9,780 bases of DNA from Candidatus Mnemosynella bozhongmuii (GTDB lineage Archaea > Halobacteriota > Archaeoglobi > Mnemosynellales > Mnemosynellaceae). The translations under genes and the position numbers were made by a program. The stretch covers positions 1 through 9,780 of the forward strand of contig JACIWD010000033.1 in the NCBI GenBank assembly GCA_014361165.1, in the 5' to 3' direction. A model generated the notes under the pieces. The model was not told where the DNA came from. It did not search any database and worked only from the letters and a program-made list of their open reading frames with translations. This document shows, piece after piece, positions 5,736 through 9,780 of this stretch (position 1 is its first letter; each line of letters starts with the position of its first letter).

Positions 5736-7727
5736 GACCTTTGCCCCATTTTCCACTTCTTTTTCAACAGTAAGGAGAACCGGCACCTCTCCTGCTGCAA
5801 GAATCATTCCCTCGGAAGTTACTCCCATCAGTTTCGCTGGCTTGAGATTTGCAAGAACGACGACCTGCTTTCCAACAAGCTCCTCGGGTTTATGGGTTTT
5901 CGCTATCCCCGCAACTATCTGTCTGGGTCTCTCCTCTCCTATATCCACCATAAGTTTCAGAAGCTTGTTTGAGCCCTCTATTCTCTCAGCCTTAACAACT
6001 GTTCCAACCCTTATGTCCATCTTCTTGAACTCCTCAATTGTTATCATATTCGAATCCCCTCTTTCCTCACTCATTCTTATCCTCCTCGCGAGAATTTCCT
6101 CCACCTCTCTGATCTCATCATCCTCTATTTTTCTGAAAACAGGCTTCACATCCCCAATTTTACCTTCTGGAGGCTTCGTGATTTCATCAAGAAGAACCCT
6201 GTCGAGATCGGATTCCTCGCCGAGCTGTTTCCAGACCTCCTTCATGAGTTCGGGCATCACGGGATGCATGAGAATGCAAACCGCTTTAATTATCTGCAGT
6301 GAATCTGCGATGATTCTTCTGCAAAGCTCTCTATCCTCCTTTATGACCTTCCATGGTTCATTTTTCTGGAAATATGTATTTCCGAAGTCAACAAGTGCCA
6401 TCACCTCATCTATGGCTCTCTTGAACTCAAAGAGCTCCAGACTTCTCAGAACAGAATTTTTTGTCTCCTCTATCCTTCTGATGATCTCTTCCGATGCTTC
6501 TCCAAATTTCTCTCCGTCGAAGTTCCTCTTTGCAAAGAGAAGAACCCGATATATCAGATTTCCGAGAGCACCAACAAGCTCAGAATTGATTTTCTGCTGG
6601 AAGACCCTCCACGAGAAGTTCAGCTCTTTCGTGTGAGATGTATAGGTGAGAAGATAATACCTCAGAAAGTCCGGGTGGAATCCCCTGTCAAGATAATCAT
6701 CCTTCACCCAGACAACATATCCTCTTGACTTCGAGAAGGTTTTGTCCTCTATCTTCACCATCCCGGATGCAACAACAGCGGAGGGAAGGTTGTAGCCGGA
6801 ACCCTTCAGCATTGATGGCCAGAGGATGCAGTGATGATAAACTATGTCATTTCCTATGAAATGAATTATGAATCCCCTCTCATCCAACCAGAATTTCTCC
6901 CAGCTGTCGTTATTTTTCACGCTCCATTCCTCTGTTGAGGAGATGTATCCAATGGGTGCATCAACCCAGACATAGACAACAAGGTCATCTCTTCCAGGGA
7001 ACTTTATTCCCCACTCAAGATTTCTTGTTATGCACCAGTCCTTCAGACCGCTCTCAACCCATTCCCTCGCATAATTTATGGCATTCTCGGTTCCGTCGAG
7101 CTTTTTGAGGTATTCTCTGAGGAATGATTCAAATGCGGTGAGCCTCAAGAAATAATGCTCCTGTTTTCTGTATTCTGCCTTGCTTCCACATATTTTACAT
7201 CTTGGATTGAGAATCTCTCCGGGTTCAAGATGCTTTCCGCATCCCTGATCGCATTCATCTCCTCTTGCAATCGCTCCACAGTAAGGACACTCCCCCTCAA
7301 CATATCTGTCTGGAAGGAATCTCTCGCAGACAGGACAGTAAGCAAGCTCGATCTCTTTTGGATAAACATAGCCATTTTCCATCAGCTTTCTTATGATCTC
7401 CTGAGTTCTCCTGACATTGAACTCGCTGTCAGTCCTTCCGTAATTATCGAATTCAATGTTCATCATCCTGAAAATCTCCTGGAAGTGTCTGTGATATTTC
7501 TCCACAACTTCTCTGGGAGAGACTCCCTCCTCTTCTGCTCTTATGACTATCGGAGTTCCGTGAACATCAGAACCGCAGACATAAACGACCTCTTCTCCAA
7601 GCTTCCTGAGATATCTGACGAAGAAGTCTGCAGGAACATAGGTTCTGAGATGCCCAACATGCGCATATCCGTTGGCATATGGCAACCCGCTTGTCACGAG
7701 TATCGGTCTTCCGAGCGGAAGTTTCAA
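5730..7727 (-). CDS. metG: Methionyl-tRNA synthetase with C-terminal tRNA-binding domain
   Basis: Class I synthetase that activates methionine and charges tRNA-Met. It has 665 residues. Residues 8-58 hold the Rossmann start VTSGLPYANG and the HIGH-type motif HVGH (23-26). Residues 131-180 form a zinc region with four Cys pairs (C131/C134, C147/C150, C159/C163, C177/C180), the two-knuckle type. KTFSKSRG (329-336) is the KMSKS equivalent. An alpha-helical anticodon-binding domain spans about 370-540. Residues 562-665 form an EMAP-II/Trbp111-like OB-fold tRNA-binding domain (MDIRVGTVVKAERI, QIVAGIAK, LKPAKLMGVTSEGMILA). The start is TTG at 7727: an in-frame stop lies 14 codons upstream, no ATG or GTG lies between, and GGAGGT sits 7 nt before the TTG. 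It converges on hisB with a 6-bp overlap and diverges from the FMN-dehydrogenase gene. Confidence 0.96.
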   Translation of the reverse strand: MKLPLGRPILVTSGLPYANGYAHVGHLRTYVPADFFVRYLRKLGEEVVYVCGSDVHGTPIVIRAEEEGVSPREVVEKYHRHFQEIFRMMNIEFDNYGRTDSEFNVRRTQEIIRKLMENGYVYPKEIELAYCPVCERFLPDRYVEGECPYCGAIARGDECDQGCGKHLEPGEILNPRCKICGSKAEYRKQEHYFLRLTAFESFLREYLKKLDGTENAINYAREWVESGLKDWCITRNLEWGIKFPGRDDLVVYVWVDAPIGYISSTEEWSVKNNDSWEKFWLDERGFIIHFIGNDIVYHHCILWPSMLKGSGYNLPSAVVASGMVKIEDKTFSKSRGYVVWVKDDYLDRGFHPDFLRYYLLTYTSHTKELNFSWRVFQQKINSELVGALGNLIYRVLLFAKRNFDGEKFGEASEEIIRRIEETKNSVLRSLELFEFKRAIDEVMALVDFGNTYFQKNEPWKVIKEDRELCRRIIADSLQIIKAVCILMHPVMPELMKEVWKQLGEESDLDRVLLDEITKPPEGKIGDVKPVFRKIEDDEIREVEEILARRIRMSEERGDSNMITIEEFKKMDIRVGTVVKAERIEGSNKLLKLMVDIGEERPRQIVAGIAKTHKPEELVGKQVVVLANLKPAKLMGVTSEGMILAAGEVPVLLTVEKEVENGAKVS
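5747..5766 (+). terminator. Possible T-rich terminator for hisGAB
   Basis: Just past the hisB stop, the plus strand reads CATTTTCCACTTCTTTTTC, with a T4 and a T5 run. Archaeal termination often needs only such oligo-T tracts. It lies antisense within the 3' end of metG, so it may simply reflect the purine-rich metG coding strand. Confidence 0.3.
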
Positions 7728-7734
7728 ATCCTCT

Positions 7735-7744
7735 ACCTCCCTCC
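7735..7744 (-). promoter_or_regulatory. Shine-Dalgarno deciding the metG TTG start
   Basis: The minus strand reads GGAGGGAGGT, 7 nt before the TTG at 7727. It contains the GGAGGT core of the archaeal ribosome site, and with the upstream in-frame stop it fixes the start codon. Confidence 0.7.
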
Positions 7745-7769
7745 TCAGCTTTAAAGAGGTTGTTCAGCC

Positions 7770-7781
7770 CAGATAAAAGCA
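7770..7781 (-). promoter_or_regulatory. Possible TATA box of metG
   Basis: The minus strand reads TGCTTTTATCTG, centred about 49 nt before the metG TTG. A start site about 25 nt downstream would give a leader of about 22 nt containing the strong Shine-Dalgarno. Sequence match is moderate. Confidence 0.35.
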
Positions 7782-7788
7782 TTGCGCC

Positions 7789-7803
7789 GCAAGTTTTTTC
7801 AAC
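7789..7803 (+). promoter_or_regulatory. Possible TATA-like element of the FMN-dehydrogenase gene
   Basis: GCAAGTTTTTTCAAC is T-rich and centred about 29 nt before the ATG at 7825, the right distance for a leaderless transcript. No ribosome site precedes that ATG, which fits leaderless translation. The match to a TATA consensus is poor. Confidence 0.3.
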
Positions 7804-7824
7804 TTTTCCCTTCCATCTCTCTTC

Positions 7825-8793
7825 ATGACCTCTCTGGAGGAGTTCAGAAGAGAAGCATACAGAATTTTAAAGGAGAAAATCCCATCCATGGCGAAATCCT
7901 GGTGTGATATTCATGGAGGAGCTGGTTTTGGTCTGACTTACAGAAAGAACAGGATTGCTTTAAGAGAGCTCACATTAAAGCCAAGATTTCTATCAGCCAG
8001 AGAATCTGCTGACACCTCTGTCGAGATTTTCGGAAGAAAATTTTCAATTCCCGTTTTTCCGGCACCCTTCGGGATGAGAGTTCAGAGCATAAGAAGAGAC
8101 ATCTTCGAGCAAATAGCAGAGGCATGCGATGAGATGAATGTTCCCTTCACTCTCGGATATCCCATGGACATTTCCTATGTCAGAGAGCTTTCTGAGAGCT
8201 ACTCCAACCTGATATGGTTCATAAAACCGATGAGAGATGAGAATAAGATGAGAGAGCTCTTCAATGCTGCGAACTCGATAGAAACCCTTGCCATCGGGAT
8301 GGACATAGACTCTGTCTGTGGAATCTGCGAGGGTTCAACGGTACTCTTTGAAACAGAATTCTCTCCTCTGAAAGCCGAGATGATTGGAAATATGATTGAG
8401 GAGGCGGTTTCTCCGTTCATTCTCAAAGGCATTCTGTCTGAGGAGGACCTGAAAATTGCAGTTGAACTCGGTGCGGATGCAATAGTGGTTTCGAATCACG
8501 GAGGAACAATTCTTGATTCAATTCCGGCTTCGATAGAGGCTCTTCCGAGACTGGACCATCCTTTGAAGATGGTTGACGGTGGATTTCGGTCTGGTGTGGA
8601 TGTTCTCAAAGCTTTAGCTCTCGGAGCCAGAGCTGTGCTGATTGGAAGGCCCATCCTCTGGGGAGCAACTGTAAGAGGGAAAGAAGGAGTCGTGGAAGTT
8701 CTCAGAATATTTGAAAGAGAGCTCAAAAGAGCAATGAAACTTACGGGAGTTAGCAGAATTGAGGAGATTGACGAGGAAATTTTATGGAAATAG
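7825..8793 (+). CDS. FMN-dependent alpha-hydroxy-acid dehydrogenase family protein (LldD-like), divergent
   Basis: 322-residue TIM-barrel flavoprotein of the lactate dehydrogenase/glycolate oxidase family (COG1304), likely cytoplasmic or peripheral; no membrane segment seen. Visible motifs: FPAPFGM (78-84, flavin-binding strand), FILKGILSEEDLKIAVELGAD (198-218 region, flavin Lys201), VVSNHGG (221-227, catalytic His225), MVDGGFRSGVDVLKALALGARA (249-270 region, Arg255) and LIGRPILWG (272-280). Residue 228, where glycolate oxidase-type enzymes have the substrate-carboxylate Arg (NHGxRQLD), is Thr here (NHGGTILD). The usual QLY and TxDxP segments are also replaced (FIK at 132-134; GMDID at 158-162). 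FMN binding and hydride chemistry look retained but the substrate is probably not a simple 2-hydroxy acid, so I give no gene name. It is the only gene of its transcription unit; its stop overlaps dacZ by 12 bp. Confidence 0.85.
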   Translation: MTSLEEFRREAYRILKEKIPSMAKSWCDIHGGAGFGLTYRKNRIALRELTLKPRFLSARESADTSVEIFGRKFSIPVFPAPFGMRVQSIRRDIFEQIAEACDEMNVPFTLGYPMDISYVRELSESYSNLIWFIKPMRDENKMRELFNAANSIETLAIGMDIDSVCGICEGSTVLFETEFSPLKAEMIGNMIEEAVSPFILKGILSEEDLKIAVELGADAIVVSNHGGTILDSIPASIEALPRLDHPLKMVDGGFRSGVDVLKALALGARAVLIGRPILWGATVRGKEGVVEVLRIFERELKRAMKLTGVSRIEEIDEEILWK

Positions 8794-9603
8794 ATTTGGA
8801 TCTATCTCCATTATCTCCTCGCCATCTTTGTAAACCCTCACTATCCCCCCGCTCTTGGAAACAGTTACCGCAATTGCTTCGGTCTCTCGCGTTATCGCGG
8901 CAGCTGCTATGTGTCTTCCTCCAAGACCTGCCCTGACTCTGACGCCCCTTGCATCAACATCGAGATACCTTCCCGCAGAGATAACTATGCCATCAGAAGA
9001 AATGATGAAGACTCCATCAAGCTGTGCAAACTCCTTTATGGCCTCCCAGTTCTCCCTGTTTTTTATGTCCCTCACTTCAGGAGGATGACCCTCAAAGGGA
9101 TTCAGAATGAGCTGGTGAGACCTCTTAAGAACCTCCATCTCATCTCCGATTATGAAGGCTGTTCCTATCTGCTGTCCTTCCCTGCCCTCCCTTCCAATTT
9201 CCATTGCCAGAGTTATAGCTGAGTGCAGAACAAAAGGATCCACTCTTGAAAGGGTGTCCCTGAAGTCCTCGAAAGTTGCACTTTTCGAAAGATCGTAACT
9301 CAATATGAATCCCATGTTCTCATCGCCATGAACCGCAATCACTATTCCCTCTTCTTCGAGCTCTCCTCTGAGGATCTTTCTGTAAATCAAATCTCTGAAA
9401 CTCTTCAGACTCCTAACTGTTCTGTTGAAGAAGAACTCAACCCCTGTGTTCCTATCCTCGGAGATCTCGTGAGAGTCGCAGAAAATCACAGGGATGTCTA
9501 TCTCCACATCCTCGAGAATCCTTTCTGGAGTGAGGTCTAAGATAAGTGATGCATTTGTCCTTCTCGCCAGTTCGATCGCAGCCTTCACGAGGTCTTCCCT
9601 CAT
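8782..9603 (-). CDS. dacZ: Diadenylate cyclase DacZ (c-di-AMP synthase)
   Basis: Condenses two ATP into cyclic di-AMP, a messenger that in archaea and bacteria controls osmotic and potassium balance. 273 residues from the chosen ATG. Residues 1-100 form an alpha/beta N-terminal domain, the pyruvate-kinase C-terminal-like domain usual in archaeal DacZ. Residues about 120-265 form the DAC (DisA_N) domain, with a conserved IGTAFIIGD strand (146-154), LDGVFIISSDGIVI (195-208), AGLGGRHIAAAAITRET (225-241) and VSKSGGIVRVYKDG (248-261). The bacterial DGA and RHR motifs read DGV (196-198) and RHI (230-232). The ATG at 9603 is chosen because GGAGG lies 7 nt upstream; a GTG at 9669 would add 22 residues with no ribosome site and a Cys/Arg-rich, non-conserved look. 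No membrane segment, so soluble. Confidence 0.9.
   Translation of the reverse strand: MREDLVKAAIELARRTNASLILDLTPERILEDVEIDIPVIFCDSHEISEDRNTGVEFFFNRTVRSLKSFRDLIYRKILRGELEEEGIVIAVHGDENMGFILSYDLSKSATFEDFRDTLSRVDPFVLHSAITLAMEIGREGREGQQIGTAFIIGDEMEVLKRSHQLILNPFEGHPPEVRDIKNRENWEAIKEFAQLDGVFIISSDGIVISAGRYLDVDARGVRVRAGLGGRHIAAAAITRETEAIAVTVSKSGGIVRVYKDGEEIMEIDPNLFP
8790..8805. repeat. Hairpin at the convergent junction
   Basis: ATAGAT-TTGG-ATCTAT is a perfect 6-bp stem with a 4-nt loop. It starts at the stop codon of the FMN-dehydrogenase gene and lies within the last codons of dacZ. It could form in either transcript. It lacks a following T-run on the plus strand, so it is not a standard intrinsic terminator. 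Confidence 0.45.
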
Positions 9604-9610
9604 ATTGAGC

Positions 9611-9615
9611 CTCCG
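9611..9615 (-). promoter_or_regulatory. Shine-Dalgarno deciding the dacZ start
   Basis: The minus strand reads ACGGAGGCTCAATATG. GGAGG 7 nt before the ATG supports the start at 9603 over the GTG at 9669 and the in-frame ATG at 9651. Confidence 0.65.
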
Positions 9616-9648
9616 TAAAAAGCGAGGTGTCTGGAAGCAAGAACCCCT

Positions 9649-9660
9649 CATTAAACACTT
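9649..9660 (-). promoter_or_regulatory. Possible TATA box of dacZ
   Basis: The minus strand AAGTGTTTAATG is centred about 50 nt before the dacZ ATG and would give a leader of about 25 nt holding the GGAGG. A more A/T-rich alternative, GATAATTTTTTAATCG at 9672-9687, lies further upstream and would give a leader of about 50 nt. I cannot choose between them from sequence alone. Confidence 0.3.
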
Positions 9661-9727
9661 GTGTTGCACTCGATTAAAAAATTATCTGAGAGTGTTTCGG
9701 TTCTCTGACTGATATACGAAAATCGAA

Positions 9728-9745
9728 CCAGAAAAGTTTTAATAG
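9728..9745 (+). promoter_or_regulatory. Strong promoter of a gene beyond the right edge
   Basis: CCAGAAAAGTTTTAATAGC has a purine BRE-like CAGAAAA followed by a TATA-like TTTTAATA. It is followed about 25 nt later by A/T-rich sequence and then by GAGGTGAGG close to the window end. It points rightward, divergent from dacZ. Confidence 0.55.
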
Positions 9746-9766
9746 CAACGAAGTATTATCAAATTT

Positions 9767-9776
9767 TGAGGTGAGG
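9767..9776 (+). promoter_or_regulatory. Shine-Dalgarno of a gene starting just beyond the window
   Basis: TGAGGTGAGG contains GAGGTGA, a near-perfect complement of the archaeal 16S 3' end. With normal spacing, a start codon is expected at or right after base 9781. No coding sequence of that gene is visible. Confidence 0.6.
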
Positions 9777-9780
9777 CAGA

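Noticed and set aside
5842..6636. 264-codon open frame on the plus strand, rich in Ser, Leu and Ile
   Set aside because: It lies antisense within metG, whose motifs are unmistakable. The composition is what the complement of a purine-rich coding strand gives, and no family is recognisable.
2271..7727. A shared methionine-metabolism link between mat and metG flanking the his operon
   Set aside because: They are separate minus-strand units with their own promoters and unrelated roles, so the proximity alone proves nothing.
7155..7782. Open frames on both strands (199 and 71 codons) around the metG 5' end
   Set aside because: Alternate frames of metG. The TTG-start frame has the HIGH motif and the strong ribosome site.
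9604..9669. 22-residue N-terminal extension of DacZ from a GTG start
   Set aside because: No Shine-Dalgarno before the GTG, while GGAGG precedes the internal ATG. The extension is rich in Cys and Arg and does not look like part of the family.
1..9780. CRISPR arrays, tRNA or rRNA genes, transposases, phage genes or a defence island
   Set aside because: I looked for spaced direct repeats, cloverleaf-like sequences and mobile-element proteins and found none. The content is housekeeping.

Overview
The window looks like a compact chromosomal segment from a hyperthermophilic euryarchaeon. My best guess is an Archaeoglobi-type genome (Archaeoglobus, Geoglobus or Ferroglobus relatives), but the genus is not proven by anything here. 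Evidence for archaea: an archaeal-type S-adenosylmethionine synthetase, a DacZ-type diadenylate cyclase, a COG2433/DUF460 protein, BRE/TATA-like promoters, Shine-Dalgarno sequences of the GGAGGTGA type and apparently leaderless starts. Coding strands are strongly purine-rich and use mostly AGA/AGG for arginine, as in thermophiles.

Layout from left to right. (1) 1-384 (+) is the 3' part of a flavodoxin-domain gene that enters from the left edge. It is followed after 3 nt by a 628-residue DUF460/COG2433 RNase H-like protein with a long coiled coil (388-2274, +). (2) mat, S-adenosylmethionine synthetase (3470-2271, -). (3) A three-gene histidine operon hisG-hisA-hisB (3581-5735, +), with ATGA overlaps at both junctions. 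(4) metG, methionyl-tRNA synthetase with a C-terminal tRNA-binding domain (7727-5730, -, TTG start). (5) A divergent FMN-dependent alpha-hydroxy-acid dehydrogenase-family gene (7825-8793, +). (6) dacZ, c-di-AMP synthase (9603-8782, -). (7) The right edge holds a strong promoter and Shine-Dalgarno sequence for a rightward gene that starts just outside.

Transcription units alternate strand perfectly (+ - + - + - +). All three convergent pairs overlap tail to tail (4, 6 and 12 bp), and the divergent gaps are about 100-180 bp and carry the promoters. No stretch over 300 bp lacks a gene. I see no tRNA, rRNA, CRISPR, insertion sequence or prophage gene.

Functionally this is mainly housekeeping: three steps of histidine biosynthesis, methionine activation (MAT and MetRS), c-di-AMP signalling and a flavin oxidoreductase. 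I do not see an obvious new defence or mobile system. The most interesting item is the DUF460 protein. It appears to carry two RNase H-like Asp constellations in tandem, with an intervening basic segment resembling the eRF1 GGQ loop with Gln replaced by Trp. Other points worth checking are an Asp-to-Glu change at the expected catalytic position of HisA, a missing substrate-binding Arg in the FMN dehydrogenase, and non-canonical DGA/RHR motifs in DacZ.
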